This document shows positions 21,871-31,180 of a DNA stretch of 42,056 bases, one piece after another; position 1 is the first letter of the stretch; every line of letters begins with the position of its first letter. A program made the position numbers and the translations under genes. The notes beneath the pieces were generated by a model. That model did no database searches. It was not told the origin of the DNA and was given only the letters and a program-made list of their open reading frames with translations. Source of the stretch: an uncultured Bacteroidales bacterium (GTDB lineage Bacteria; Bacteroidota; Bacteroidia; Bacteroidales; Paludibacteraceae); NCBI GenBank assembly GCA_902780235.1, contig CACZEL010000016.1:1-42056 (forward strand), written 5' to 3'.

Positions 21871-23655
21871 TTAACGGGCACCGTTAACAGCTAAAAGGAA
21901 TTCGTCGTTGTCTTCGGTTCGCTCCATGTACGCTTTGAGCTTCTCCATGGCCTCCTGACCACTCATGTCGCTAAGCATTTTACGGATCTGCCACATGCGG
22001 CTCAGTACGTCTGCCGGCAAGAGCAGGTCGTCACGACGCGTGCTCGAAGCAGGGATATCCACAGCCGGGAAGATACGCTTGTTGGCTAACTTACGATCGA
22101 GCTGCAGCTCCATGTTACCCGTTCCCTTGAACTCCTCGAAGATGAGGTCGTCCATCTTAGAGCCGGTCTCGGTAAGGGCAGTAGCGATGATGGTCAATGA
22201 ACCGCCGTTCTCGATGTTACGTGCAGCACCGAAGAAACGTTTCGGTTTGTGTAGCGCTTGTGCTTCTACACCGCCGGACAGCACTTTACCGCTCGACGGA
22301 GCCACTGTGTTGTACGCACGAGCCAGACGCGTGATCGAATCAAGCAGGATAACGACGTCATGACCGCTCTCTACCAATCGTTTTGCTTTCTCGTGCACAA
22401 TATTCGCTACGCGAACATGGTTGTCTGCCGGCTCGTCGAAGGTTGAAGCGATGACCTCGGCATCCACGCTTCGCGCCATGTCAGTCACCTCCTCCGGACG
22501 CTCATCGATGAGCAGCACGATCATATAGACCTCGGGGTTATTTTTCAGAATTGCGTTAGCCAACTCTTTGAGCAGCACCGTCTTACCGGTCTTCGGTTGT
22601 GCTACAATCAGACCGCGCTGACCCTTACCGATCGGCGAGAAAAGGTCAATCATACGCACGCTCAAAGTGTCCTGACGGTTTCCGACGCAGAGTTTGAATT
22701 TCTGATCGGGGAAGAGTGGAGTGAGGTTCTCAAACGCTACGCGTTTCTTTGCCAACTCGGGAGCCAGACCGTTGATGCGGATCACTTTGTCCATCGGGAA
22801 GAATTTCTCCGGCTGCGGGTTCAGACGAATCGAGCACTCTACTGTATCGCCCGGTTTCAGACCGTACTGACGCATCTGGTCTTTGCTCACATACACGTCG
22901 TCCGGACTCGGCAGGTAGTTATAGTCTGCCGAACGCAAGAATCCGTATCCGTCCGGTGTGCACTCCAAGGTACCCATCGCGATCACGTTCTCTCCCAGAT
23001 CCGGCATCGTCGGCTTCTCTTCTTCAGTCTTCGCTTTTACCTCTTCGCTCTTAGCTTCTGCCTCTTCGCTTTTCGCTTTCTTTCCTTTTTTCTTCGGCTT
23101 CTCAGCAACTTGCTCTATAGGCTGCTCTTTCGGTTCTTCGCTTGTGGCTTTTACCTCTTCACTCTTAACTTTTACCTCTTCACTCTTCTTCGGTCTTCCG
23201 CGTTTCTTCTTCGGCTGCTCCACTACCGGCTCTTCACTTTTCTCACTTCTCACAACGTCAGTGGTCTCACTTCTCACTTCCAAAAGCGGATTCACCGCTT
23301 GTACGGTCTTATTCGGCTTGTGAGGATCTGCTGCGGTCTCTATCTGCGCCATCTGTTCGCGTTCCGTACCTACGGTAGCCATCACACGCTCACTCTTCAT
23401 TCCTGTGGTGCTCACTTTCTTGGCTGCCAATTTAACACCGCGGGTACGTTCCCGTTTAGCCGGTTTACCGGCTGCTGCACGGGCTTCCTCTTTGGCTTGC
23501 ACGTCTGCCGCACGTTTGTCGGCTTGCGCGTCCAGGATGGCATAACTGATCTCGCGGATAGACTGACTACGACGGGGACTCAATCCCATCTCGGTCGCTA
23601 TCTCGCGCACTTGGTCAAGCGTCATACGCTCGAGTTTTTGTAAATCGTATTGCAT
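21871..23655 (-). CDS. rho: Transcription termination factor Rho with long charged insertion, 594 aa
   Basis: Rho is the hexameric RNA-dependent ATPase that ends transcription. The N-terminal Rho_N helix-extended-loop ([15 protein letters not shown]) is followed by an unusual disordered, Lys/Glu-rich insertion at about residues 60-220. The RNA-binding cold-shock domain comes next (DGYGFLRS near 237). The ATPase core carries Walker A QPKTGKT near 353-359, [10 protein letters not shown], and the Q/R-loop region [22 protein letters not shown]. Large insertions in this position are known in Bacteroidota Rho and can confer phase-separation or RNA-binding behaviour. Part of the insertion is heptad-repetitive ([21 protein letters not shown]), and parts are encoded by TCTCACT heptamers (23241-23278). 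Confidence 0.97.
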   Translation of the reverse strand: MQYDLQKLERMTLDQVREIATEMGLSPRRSQSIREISYAILDAQADKRAADVQAKEEARAAAGKPAKRERTRGVKLAAKKVSTTGMKSERVMATVGTEREQMAQIETAADPHKPNKTVQAVNPLLEVRSETTDVVRSEKSEEPVVEQPKKKRGRPKKSEEVKVKSEEVKATSEEPKEQPIEQVAEKPKKKGKKAKSEEAEAKSEEVKAKTEEEKPTMPDLGENVIAMGTLECTPDGYGFLRSADYNYLPSPDDVYVSKDQMRQYGLKPGDTVECSIRLNPQPEKFFPMDKVIRINGLAPELAKKRVAFENLTPLFPDQKFKLCVGNRQDTLSVRMIDLFSPIGKGQRGLIVAQPKTGKTVLLKELANAILKNNPEVYMIVLLIDERPEEVTDMARSVDAEVIASTFDEPADNHVRVANIVHEKAKRLVESGHDVVILLDSITRLARAYNTVAPSSGKVLSGGVEAQALHKPKRFFGAARNIENGGSLTIIATALTETGSKMDDLIFEEFKGTGNMELQLDRKLANKRIFPAVDIPASSTRRDDLLLPADVLSRMWQIRKMLSDMSGQEAMEKLKAYMERTEDNDEFLLAVNGAR

Positions 23656-23722
23656 AAGTCTTAAATAATATATTTCTTTGGAAAAATCTCAGGAAAAAAG
23701 ATCCTTTTCCCGAAATCCGCTG

Positions 23723-23753
23723 CAAAATTACAAAAAATATTTTGAATATGCAA
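23723..23753 (-). promoter_or_regulatory. Promoter of the rho operon
   Basis: The minus strand reads TTGCATATTC from 23753 and TAATTTTG at 23730-23723, in the 23-nt register. The leader to rho is about 60 nt. Confidence 0.78.
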
Positions 23754-23761
23754 GAAAAAAC

Positions 23762-23788
23762 AAAAAAATCGCTCGTTTGGAGCGATTT
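23762..23788 (-). terminator. Intrinsic terminator of cstA
   Basis: AAATCGCTC and GAGCGATTT form a 9-bp stem with a 5-nt loop. On the minus strand a U-rich tract follows directly, 10 nt past the cstA stop. Confidence 0.88.
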
Positions 23789-23798
23789 ATTGTAGAGA

Positions 23799-25286
23799 TT
23801 ATTTTTTTCTTGCCCAGCATATGAATCCGCATAGACAGGAGATAGTAATGAGTCCGGCAATGAGATAGCCTAACCAACGCCATTCAAGTGGCAGATGAAG
23901 CCCTTCCGGCGCAATGAGGATATAACTGCTGCATACCATCGTCATAAACAGCGCAGGCACCAGCGCAATGAGATAACCCCATTTATAGTTGCCATTTCGC
24001 GTGGATTGATACAGCCACACAGTGCCTGCCCAAAGGGTGAAGCAAGCGAGAGTCTGGTTCGTCCATGCGAAATAGCGCCAAACGATATTGAAATCCACGA
24101 ACACCATGCCAAACACGCACAAGAAAAGCGGCAGGGCGATCATCAGACGCTTCGGTATCGGTCGTTGATCCCATTTCAAGAAGTCCGCTACAATCAGACG
24201 AGCCGATCGCAAAGCGGTGTCACCGCTGGTGATAGGAGCGGCAATAACGCCGATGATGGCTAAAATACCACCTACCGTACCCAGCCAAGTGCGGCTGACC
24301 TTATCGATGACTAAAGCGGCGATGTTCGCTCCCGGATGTTGCGCTGCAAAAGCCTGCAGGCCGTCAATGCCATAGAGCCCTGTCTCTGGATCGGCGAAGA
24401 ATGTACCGGCAGCTGCTGCCCATATTAAAGCTAAGATACCTTCCGCTACCATCGCCCCGTAGAAGATCCAACGACCCTGGCGCTCATTGGTCACGCAACG
24501 CGCCATGATCGGACTCTGCGTTCCATGGAAACCGGAGATAGCGCCGCAAGCGATGCTTACGAACATCATTGGGAAGAGCGGCAAACCATTCGTCTGTCTG
24601 TTTTGCAGACCGTCAAAAACCTCCGGCATCTCAGCACTATGCCATCCTAACATGACCACCATGATTCCTAACCCCATAAACAGCAGTATTCCACCGAAGA
24701 TAGGGTAGAATCGTCCGATTAATTTATCCACAGGCAGCACGGTCGCCAATGCATAATAGCCGAAAATAATAAGCACCCATGCGATAGGAATGGTCGAAAG
24801 CCCAAACTGAAAGGTAGATAGCGGAGCAAGTCCTTGCAGCAAAGTGGCCGGACCACTGAGGAAAGTAGTTGTCAGCAGAATGAGCAGCACGAGACTCAAA
24901 ACACGCATAAAGACTTTCACTTTATTGCCCAACTCATCTCCTATGATATCAGGTAGCGATACACCGCCCTTACGAATCGACAGCATTCCCGACAAGTAGT
25001 CATGCACACCACCGCCAAAAATCGTTCCGAACACGATCCACAGGAACGCAGCCGGACCATAGAAAATACCCATGATCGCACCGAAGATAGGACCAAGACC
25101 GGCGATGTTCAAAAACTGCACTAAGAAGATACGCCAAGGCGCCATCGGTACAAAATCTACTCCGTCGGTCTTACTCAAGGCCGGCGTCTGACGATCCGGC
25201 TCAATCCCGAAAATCTTCTCTACCAATACGCCGTAGGTAAAGAATCCTACTACCAATACAATCAACGCTACAATAAAAGTTACCAT
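23799..25286 (-). CDS. cstA: Carbon starvation protein A family transporter, 495 aa
   Basis: CstA-family proteins are multi-spanning inner-membrane carriers for peptides or pyruvate. The sequence has about 13 hydrophobic segments. It shows the CstA core FGTIFGGGVHDYLSGMLSIRKGG, GPIFGAIMGIFYGP and SGFHGTQSPIMAR. At 495 residues it is the shorter form common in anaerobes, compared with about 700 in E. coli CstA. It is a single-gene unit with its own promoter, a palindrome at the transcript start and a terminator. This arrangement suggests dedicated regulation, perhaps by carbon supply. Confidence 0.93.
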   Translation of the reverse strand: MVTFIVALIVLVVGFFTYGVLVEKIFGIEPDRQTPALSKTDGVDFVPMAPWRIFLVQFLNIAGLGPIFGAIMGIFYGPAAFLWIVFGTIFGGGVHDYLSGMLSIRKGGVSLPDIIGDELGNKVKVFMRVLSLVLLILLTTTFLSGPATLLQGLAPLSTFQFGLSTIPIAWVLIIFGYYALATVLPVDKLIGRFYPIFGGILLFMGLGIMVVMLGWHSAEMPEVFDGLQNRQTNGLPLFPMMFVSIACGAISGFHGTQSPIMARCVTNERQGRWIFYGAMVAEGILALIWAAAAGTFFADPETGLYGIDGLQAFAAQHPGANIAALVIDKVSRTWLGTVGGILAIIGVIAAPITSGDTALRSARLIVADFLKWDQRPIPKRLMIALPLFLCVFGMVFVDFNIVWRYFAWTNQTLACFTLWAGTVWLYQSTRNGNYKWGYLIALVPALFMTMVCSSYILIAPEGLHLPLEWRWLGYLIAGLITISCLCGFICWARKK

Positions 25287-25290
25287 ACTA

Positions 25291-25311
25291 AGCCTAATTT
25301 ATAATTAGGCT
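25291..25311 (-). promoter_or_regulatory. Operator-like palindrome at the cstA transcription start
   Basis: AGCCTAATT and AATTAGGCT form a 9-bp perfect inverted repeat with a 3-nt centre. It sits between the -7 box (25313-25320) and the cstA ATG, over the predicted start of transcription. Confidence 0.55.
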
Positions 25312-25312
25312 G

Positions 25313-25343
25313 CAAAATTACTGCTTTTTTTTGACATATGCAA
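25313..25343 (-). promoter_or_regulatory. Promoter of cstA
   Basis: TTGCATATGTC from 25343 and TAATTTTG at 25320-25313 on the minus strand, with 23-nt register. Confidence 0.83.
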
Positions 25344-25362
25344 GAGAATGGAAATTTTATAC

Positions 25363-25388
25363 AAAAAAAGGAGACTTCTCAGTCTCCT
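25363..25388 (-). terminator. Intrinsic terminator after tRNA-Val
   Basis: On the minus strand GGAGACT and AGTCTCC form a stem with a GAGA loop followed by seven U residues, just downstream of the tRNA. Confidence 0.9.
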
Positions 25389-25390
25389 CG

Positions 25391-25465
25391 TGGGCGTTTA
25401 CGGATTCGAACCGCAGACCCTCTGCTTGTAAGGCAGATGCTCTAAACCAGCTGAGCTAAACGCCC
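25391..25465 (-). tRNA. tRNA-Val (anticodon UAC)
   Basis: A full cloverleaf is visible. The acceptor stem is GGGCGTT with AACGCCC. The D-arm contains AGCTCAGCTGGT. The anticodon arm CTGCCTTACAAGCAG has anticodon TAC, and the T-arm contains GGTTCGAATCC. The discriminator base is A and the CCA end is not encoded. It has its own promoter and terminator. Confidence 0.97.
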
Positions 25466-25496
25466 TCAAATTTGCTTTGTTTTTCAAAAGCGGGTG

Positions 25497-25527
25497 CAAA
25501 GGTACTGCTTTTTTTTGATATGACCAA
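25497..25527 (-). promoter_or_regulatory. Promoter of tRNA-Val
   Basis: TTGGTCATATC from 25527 and TACCTTTG at 25504-25497 on the minus strand keep the 23-nt register. The upstream element is the most divergent of the strong set. Confidence 0.7.
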
Positions 25528-25557
25528 ATTTTTTTGCAAAAAAATGCACTTTACCCC

Positions 25558-26226
25558 TCATTTTTTTTGAAATAAGCGATAATTGAACCATTTTTGGTCT
25601 TTAAAACGGCAAAATACGACATAGCACAGCAGCGTGATTCCTATTCCAATGATCATACCGCCAAAGACATCTCTTGCGAAATGTTGGCTGAGGTATATAC
25701 GGCTATAACCGCCCAATGCCGCCAGAAAAAACAAACCTGCCTGCACCGCATAACTCGTATATCGGCGAATATCTCTTGTCAGTATGATACACACGACCAA
25801 TGCCAGTGCGAAAAAACTGGTGGTATGCCCGCTGGGAAAGGATAGCCAATAGTTCATCTTGACACCATCAACCAAAGGCAACTGTACCTCAGGCATAAAC
25901 AGATCAAACCATGTCACCGGGCGCAAGGTGTTGCAGATATGTTTGAGGATCTGTGTCGATAGTGCGGATAACAGCATCGCCGCGGAGGCAAAAACACCGT
26001 CTCCGATGCGGCTGAAAAGCAGTAAGGCTACGCACACTACGTACGGAAACCATTCCGCCACCTGCGTGTAATACCTATAGAATATATCGCGCGCGGGCGT
26101 ATGACGGTCGCACAGCATAAGGTGCAATTCTCCCTGCGGGATATACAAAAGGGCTAAGCCCAATACTATGAGAAGTATCAGGCTTAGACCTATAAAGACT
26201 CCGTTTTGTTTAAAAAACTCTTTCAC
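25558..26226 (-). CDS. PAP2-family membrane phosphatase, 222 aa
   Basis: This is a type 2 phosphatidic acid phosphatase/lipid phosphatase with six membrane segments. All three catalytic motifs are present: K-x6-RP at residues 95-103 (KHICNTLRP), PSGH at 131-134 and SR-x5-H-x3-D at 175-186. Substrates in this family include phosphatidate, undecaprenyl pyrophosphate and lipid A phosphates; the exact one cannot be told. It starts 2 bp after the stop of the 906-aa surface protein, so it is the last gene of that cluster. Confidence 0.92.
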   Translation of the reverse strand: MKEFFKQNGVFIGLSLILLIVLGLALLYIPQGELHLMLCDRHTPARDIFYRYYTQVAEWFPYVVCVALLLFSRIGDGVFASAAMLLSALSTQILKHICNTLRPVTWFDLFMPEVQLPLVDGVKMNYWLSFPSGHTTSFFALALVVCIILTRDIRRYTSYAVQAGLFFLAALGGYSRIYLSQHFARDVFGGMIIGIGITLLCYVVFCRFKDQKWFNYRLFQKK

Positions 26227-26228
26227 GT

Positions 26229-28949
26229 TTACTTTACTTTCTGTCCGTAGATGTCGTAATCCGTATCTCCTTTGCGGATGACGAACTGACTGTTGATGAG
26301 CATCTTACGTGCCGGCGCTTGGTTCAATGCATCATTATCCATATCCGGATCAATGTCGCTCAATATTTGCGGACAGGATGGCAGTGTCATGCCGTTCTTG
26401 TCGGTCAGCATAACAAAGACCATATCGCCCTCTTTGAAGGTGACGTTCTGTCCCAGATAGAGGATGGACGATGTTGCACCGTCCACAGGCATACCGTTGA
26501 CGTACCATTGGTAAGTAGTAAATTGGTAGCCTTTATTCTGATAAACGGCAAGGACGTTGTTGAACTTGAACTGGAAAATATCGCTTGGATAGTTCACAAC
26601 GAGGTTGATCTGGTACTGTTTTGTATCGCAGTTCTTATCTTCTATGATGAGCGTACCGGTGTAATACCCAGGTGTCTTAAGATCCTTGGTCGGCAATGTC
26701 AATTCTCCAATCTGCGTGTTGTAGTTCGGGATAGAAATGATGGTATCTATTACGCCGGGCACAACGAATCGTCCTTGCTCATCTTTGATATCTCCTTTTG
26801 TTTTAACATAAGGAACAAGCACATTCTCGCCCGGACAAATGCTCAACGCATTCGAACTGAAAGACATATCCAGACATTGGATGACATTTACATGATAGTA
26901 TATGTAATGGGTACAGCCATATGAGTTGATATCCTCATCCACAACATCCGTTGATACATAGTACGAACGGCCATTGTATCCAATCACCTCGTCCCATCCG
27001 CTCAACGTATCTTTCGTCTCTTCCGTCTCGCGGCGATAGGTGATCATGTTCAGTACCACATCATCGTAACAATTTTCTTGCACGGTATCGATCTTTCCGT
27101 TCGCAATGAGTTCGTCCCAATATGCTGGTTTCTCTTTGTAACTCTCGAGACTGATACACGTATCCATCTTCACCTCTCCGATGACCGTATCCGGACGAAC
27201 GACGCGGAAAGAGAAACGCATGTCCTCGTTATAACGAGCATGGGTACAAGAGTTTACATAAACGGCAGAAACGGTAAGGTCATACCAACCCGGAGTGGTG
27301 TAGGTATGAGTGGTCTGTTTTTTCTGGTCATTTGGCGTACTGGGATCCGGCACATAACTCGTTCCGTCGCCGAAGAGCCATTCGATACTCTCGTATTCGT
27401 TGTTACCGATATTCAGTTTCATCTCGATCGGTTCATTCACGCAGAACTTACCGTCGTAGGTACTGTCAATCATGAGTGGTGTTCCATTGAAGGTGACGCT
27501 GCGTTGTACGGTACTCGATCCGCACGAGTAGGCGTACGAACAACGCTCTCCGAATCCATATACATGGGCGAGAAAGCCCACGTTGCCTTTTAAGTTATGA
27601 CTTCCGTTGTTGATCTCCACACGCGCATAGGAATAGTCGTCATTTCCTGCAAGAGGATGGAAATAGGTGGCAAGCGAGCGTTGGGTATTCGTTTCGTCCG
27701 TCCATACTACATTCGGTACATCTGCCGTCGTGGTCAGAATATTCATATAATGGATATCCGTTCCATCGGCATAGGTGGAGAAACTAATCTCTTTGATGAC
27801 CTGCTCGATAGGACTGATCCAAAGCATCGCCGGGTCGCCAATGCTTCCTGCTGTGGAGGTCGGCTCATCGTACGTGTTGGAAACCATGAACAAGTGTACT
27901 CCTACTGGGCAAGAGGTGGTCAGATAGCATGACGAATCTGCTATATCCGGTTCGGGAAGTTTACCTTTATACGGTGAACTGTTATGGGTGCTATAGGCTT
28001 CTTCATCGCCGATCTCAAATGTCCAGTAGTGCTTCTTGTCTACAGCAAAATTGAAAGTATGCAGTAGGATCTTATCTCCGTCCGCATTGTTGTAATATAC
28101 CTCAGTACCATCATTGATGGCCATGACGGCGATTATATCGCGTCTATGGTTCATCGAAGAGGTGATACCGAACTCCGAACCCCAATAGGCGGTAGGCATC
28201 GCCTGCGAGAAGAGGTGATCACGGTCACGCATCTTATATGGCAGGTTGGTATGTGGACAACCTTGGAAGACCGCGATCTTCTTGCCGTTCTGCGCTTTGA
28301 CGGTCGTTCCGCTCAAGTCTGCCTCGTCGCCTTCTTTCTGACCGGTCCAGATATAATACACCTGACCTTTATTCAGCGTGACGGACTGCGATCCCGTGTT
28401 GTTATTCACGGTCTTGGCGGTCAGCACGTAATCGACAGTGGTGTTGTCTTCGGTGGCCACAATGGCAAAATGACATCCTTGTGGTTGATCAGCGTGTGCA
28501 GACGGCGGATAAGTCTGAATGAGGTAGTCATCCAGCAGAGCCGCAGTAGGCAGAATATTCGCCGCATCGAAGGACTTGTTGCGATAGTTACCCGCGAAGA
28601 GGGAGATGTCCTCCGTGGAGGTGACGTGCAGCGCCGTGTAAGCTTTCTGCTCGCTGTTATAACTATAGCATGCAGCCTTGTCGTTGATCATAGGCACGGT
28701 CGTGTTACCGGGATTGATACTCAATCTCTTGGTCAAACCGGCATTCGTGTTCTCAATCGTCACCGTACATGCGGTGCGGGCAGAGATCGTGAGTGTCAGT
28801 TTTTCCGGACCGCCGGATGGCTCATCGGCACGTAGGAACGTTACCCAGAAATCCTTACCCTCGGTCGATGGAGTAGCCTGTCCCCAAGAGGGGATAGCCA
28901 TTCCGACGAGCATGCTTACTACCAATAGCGATTTAGTGAATCGTTTCAT
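26229..28949 (-). CDS. Secreted IgGFc-binding-domain and PKD protein, 906 aa
   Basis: A signal peptide (1-23) precedes an IgGFc-binding N-terminal-type domain. It opens STEGKDFWVTFLRADEPSG and includes DISLFAGNYRNKSFDAANILPTA (about 115-137), GCHFAIVATEDNT and KRIAVFQG-like segments. A PKD-like domain follows at about 500-590 (IEWLFGDGTSY, THTYTTPGWYDLTVSA). The C-terminus has a short tail, RKMLINSQFVIRKGDTDY then IYGQKVK, resembling type IX secretion sorting tails of this group. It is a paralogue of the 31181-33832 protein. It probably acts as a surface or secreted adhesin-like protein; the ligand is unknown. Confidence 0.85.
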   Translation of the reverse strand: MKRFTKSLLVVSMLVGMAIPSWGQATPSTEGKDFWVTFLRADEPSGGPEKLTLTISARTACTVTIENTNAGLTKRLSINPGNTTVPMINDKAACYSYNSEQKAYTALHVTSTEDISLFAGNYRNKSFDAANILPTAALLDDYLIQTYPPSAHADQPQGCHFAIVATEDNTTVDYVLTAKTVNNNTGSQSVTLNKGQVYYIWTGQKEGDEADLSGTTVKAQNGKKIAVFQGCPHTNLPYKMRDRDHLFSQAMPTAYWGSEFGITSSMNHRRDIIAVMAINDGTEVYYNNADGDKILLHTFNFAVDKKHYWTFEIGDEEAYSTHNSSPYKGKLPEPDIADSSCYLTTSCPVGVHLFMVSNTYDEPTSTAGSIGDPAMLWISPIEQVIKEISFSTYADGTDIHYMNILTTTADVPNVVWTDETNTQRSLATYFHPLAGNDDYSYARVEINNGSHNLKGNVGFLAHVYGFGERCSYAYSCGSSTVQRSVTFNGTPLMIDSTYDGKFCVNEPIEMKLNIGNNEYESIEWLFGDGTSYVPDPSTPNDQKKQTTHTYTTPGWYDLTVSAVYVNSCTHARYNEDMRFSFRVVRPDTVIGEVKMDTCISLESYKEKPAYWDELIANGKIDTVQENCYDDVVLNMITYRRETEETKDTLSGWDEVIGYNGRSYYVSTDVVDEDINSYGCTHYIYYHVNVIQCLDMSFSSNALSICPGENVLVPYVKTKGDIKDEQGRFVVPGVIDTIISIPNYNTQIGELTLPTKDLKTPGYYTGTLIIEDKNCDTKQYQINLVVNYPSDIFQFKFNNVLAVYQNKGYQFTTYQWYVNGMPVDGATSSILYLGQNVTFKEGDMVFVMLTDKNGMTLPSCPQILSDIDPDMDNDALNQAPARKMLINSQFVIRKGDTDYDIYGQKVK

Positions 28950-28969
28950 ATCTGATATTTATTTGTTTC

Positions 28970-31156
28970 TTAAAGTATTTCGATCTCAACACGTCTGTTA
29001 TTCTGACGACCTTCTTCCGTCTTGTTCGTGTCAATCGGTTGACTCTCGCCGCGACCTTCTGCTTCCAGACGCTCAGGCGCTATACCGCGCTCGATCAGGT
29101 CTTTCATTACCTCGTTGGCACGACCCTCAGACAAGAGCTGGTTTGCTTCGTCTTTACCTACATCGTCGGTATGACCGATGATCTTGATACGCATTTGCGG
29201 ATTGCGCGAGAGATACATATACAGATCGTTCAGTGCCTCCTCGGAGGTCTTCAGGATACGCGTCTTGTTAGTCGCGAAGAAGAGGTTCTTGACGATGAAG
29301 ACCTCACCTTTCTTGATCGGCGTCAACTGCACGTCAATCGAGTCGCCGATATTGGCGATCGCCATATCGAGTGTGTCATATCCCATCTGAGCGATATGCA
29401 GACTGTATTTCGGACCTTCCTGCAGCATCATACGTGCCGCACCGTTCGTTGAGTCGGTAGCAAGGCTGTATGCGGGTTCGGAAACTCCGCTCTTGCGGAT
29501 CTGTACCGTTGCCGGAACGACCATACCTGTCTCCTTATTGGTTACGCGCACGCGGAGAACAGGACGATGGCGCATCACAATGGTGATATATTCGGTTGAA
29601 CCAACTTGCTCGATATCAAATGACTGCATACCATCGTAGTAGTCAGCGGCTCGTGCGGTAGCCGTGTATGAACCCAAGGCATGTTTTTGACGCAACCCCT
29701 TTGGCGTGATCTGCTTCTCACGCAAAGCGATCTTACCCGTTTGGGTATCCTTGGTCTCCACATACGCCAATTGCAAGGGTTGGTTCGTCTCGGCATCCAC
29801 TACGCTGTAGATAGCATAGGCAGGAGGTGGCGGAACAGGGCGAGCCTGCTTGCCCGGTACCTCGAACTGAATGGAGAACTTAGCACCCACAAAGAGATTG
29901 TTGAGTTTGGTATCTCCGTTCAGTGCCAAGAACGTGTTGGAGTTTTGTACTTCCACTTTGTTACCTGCAAAATCCACCGGATTCGCTTTCGGCGTCGCGT
30001 TACTGTTCAGTACGCCGTACTCGGCGAACAGACTTACGCGGTAGTGAACATGTTCCTGACCGAAAGGCAGACGCTGACCGGGTTTAACTTTGGCTTTCTT
30101 TGCCTTCGGATCCGGCTGCTTCTGCAACCACTCGTCCAAATCCAAACCAATCTCGGCTGCTGCACTGATATCCGGCTGTTTGAAAACCATCTTCTGTTTG
30201 GTTTGACCGTTCAAGTCATAGATTCCCATACCGTACGGATCGACGAAAGCAGGGTCGTTGACCGTGACGTCATATTGTCCTTTCTGGCTATAACCCATCG
30301 GTAGCCCGTAGTGCACTTTGGCACCCAAAAGGAAATAGAACTTATTGAATTGCGCACCGAACATAAGCGGCAGACCGATCTCAAGCATGTTACGTGTCTC
30401 ACGCAGATCATCAAACCAATAATTGTATTCGGCGTTGTAGTTCTTGTCAATACGCGTAGCCATGAATCCGTAATCCGAAGTAGAGTTGAGGAAACGGAAG
30501 TCGAGACCTGTCTCAAACAGAAAATGGCCGTACTCAAGGCTGTAAGTAACGTCTAATCCGGCACCGCCTCCACCTTTAAGTTGCTGGAACACGTTGCTTT
30601 GATTCAGCGTTCCGGCTCCCATATAGGCTCCGTTGAGCTTATCCATCATTGCTGAATAACCGGCACGGAAACCAAGGTTGAAATACGAGATCACTTCGGT
30701 CTTCGGATTCTCCAAACTCTCTTGATATTTCTCGTAATCACGAATGGCTTTCTCCTCTTTGGCTTTCGTCTCTGCCTCTTTCTTCGCTTGATCTTCAGCA
30801 CGTTTCTCCGCTACTTTAGCACGCTCTTCTGCCGCTTTGTCGCGTTCTGCTTGTTTCTTCGCGTTCTCCTTGGCGGTCGCTGCTTTCTTCTTATCCGCCT
30901 CTTTTTTCTTGGCGTCTGCCGCTTTCGCTTTCTCAGCTGCCGCTTTTTGTTTCTCCTTGGCCTTAGCTGCTTTTTCTTTCTCTTTAGCCTTCTGTGCTTT
31001 CGCTTTCTCGGCCTCTTTCTTCTTCTGCGCAGCCGCTTTTGCCTTATCCGTCTGCGTTGCCGGTACCGGCTCAGGCATCGCGTAGCACACAATAGGTGCG
31101 CAGCTCAAACTAAGAACAACACTTGCGATCAGTATGTTTTGCAAAAAATGTCTCAT
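28970..31156 (-). CDS. OmpA-family outer-membrane protein with Lys/Ala coiled coil, 728 aa
   Basis: The order is signal peptide (1-27), a long Lys/Ala/Glu coiled coil (about 38-145), an outer-membrane barrel-like region (about 155-430), two Ig/carboxypeptidase-regulatory-like domains (about 440-600) and a C-terminal OmpA peptidoglycan-binding domain. The OmpA domain has IKIIGHTDDVG, LSEGRANEV and NNRRVEIEIL. The protein would tie the outer membrane to the cell wall. It sits exactly between two paralogous IgGFc-binding-domain proteins with 20-24 bp gaps, suggesting that it supports their surface display or shares a complex with them. Confidence 0.9.
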   Translation of the reverse strand: MRHFLQNILIASVVLSLSCAPIVCYAMPEPVPATQTDKAKAAAQKKKEAEKAKAQKAKEKEKAAKAKEKQKAAAEKAKAADAKKKEADKKKAATAKENAKKQAERDKAAEERAKVAEKRAEDQAKKEAETKAKEEKAIRDYEKYQESLENPKTEVISYFNLGFRAGYSAMMDKLNGAYMGAGTLNQSNVFQQLKGGGGAGLDVTYSLEYGHFLFETGLDFRFLNSTSDYGFMATRIDKNYNAEYNYWFDDLRETRNMLEIGLPLMFGAQFNKFYFLLGAKVHYGLPMGYSQKGQYDVTVNDPAFVDPYGMGIYDLNGQTKQKMVFKQPDISAAAEIGLDLDEWLQKQPDPKAKKAKVKPGQRLPFGQEHVHYRVSLFAEYGVLNSNATPKANPVDFAGNKVEVQNSNTFLALNGDTKLNNLFVGAKFSIQFEVPGKQARPVPPPPAYAIYSVVDAETNQPLQLAYVETKDTQTGKIALREKQITPKGLRQKHALGSYTATARAADYYDGMQSFDIEQVGSTEYITIVMRHRPVLRVRVTNKETGMVVPATVQIRKSGVSEPAYSLATDSTNGAARMMLQEGPKYSLHIAQMGYDTLDMAIANIGDSIDVQLTPIKKGEVFIVKNLFFATNKTRILKTSEEALNDLYMYLSRNPQMRIKIIGHTDDVGKDEANQLLSEGRANEVMKDLIERGIAPERLEAEGRGESQPIDTNKTEEGRQNNRRVEIEIL

Positions 31157-31180
31157 ATCTGTGTTCTCCTATATTAGCGG

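Noticed and set aside
22597-23643. Plus-strand reading frame of 348 codons opposite rho
   Set aside because: It is the complement of the Lys/Glu-rich Rho insertion (giving Phe/Leu-rich peptide) and is not a gene.
25391-25465. tRNA-Val as an integration site for a mobile element
   Set aside because: No integrase and no repeated tRNA 3' end were seen near it; flanking genes are ordinary chromosomal ones.
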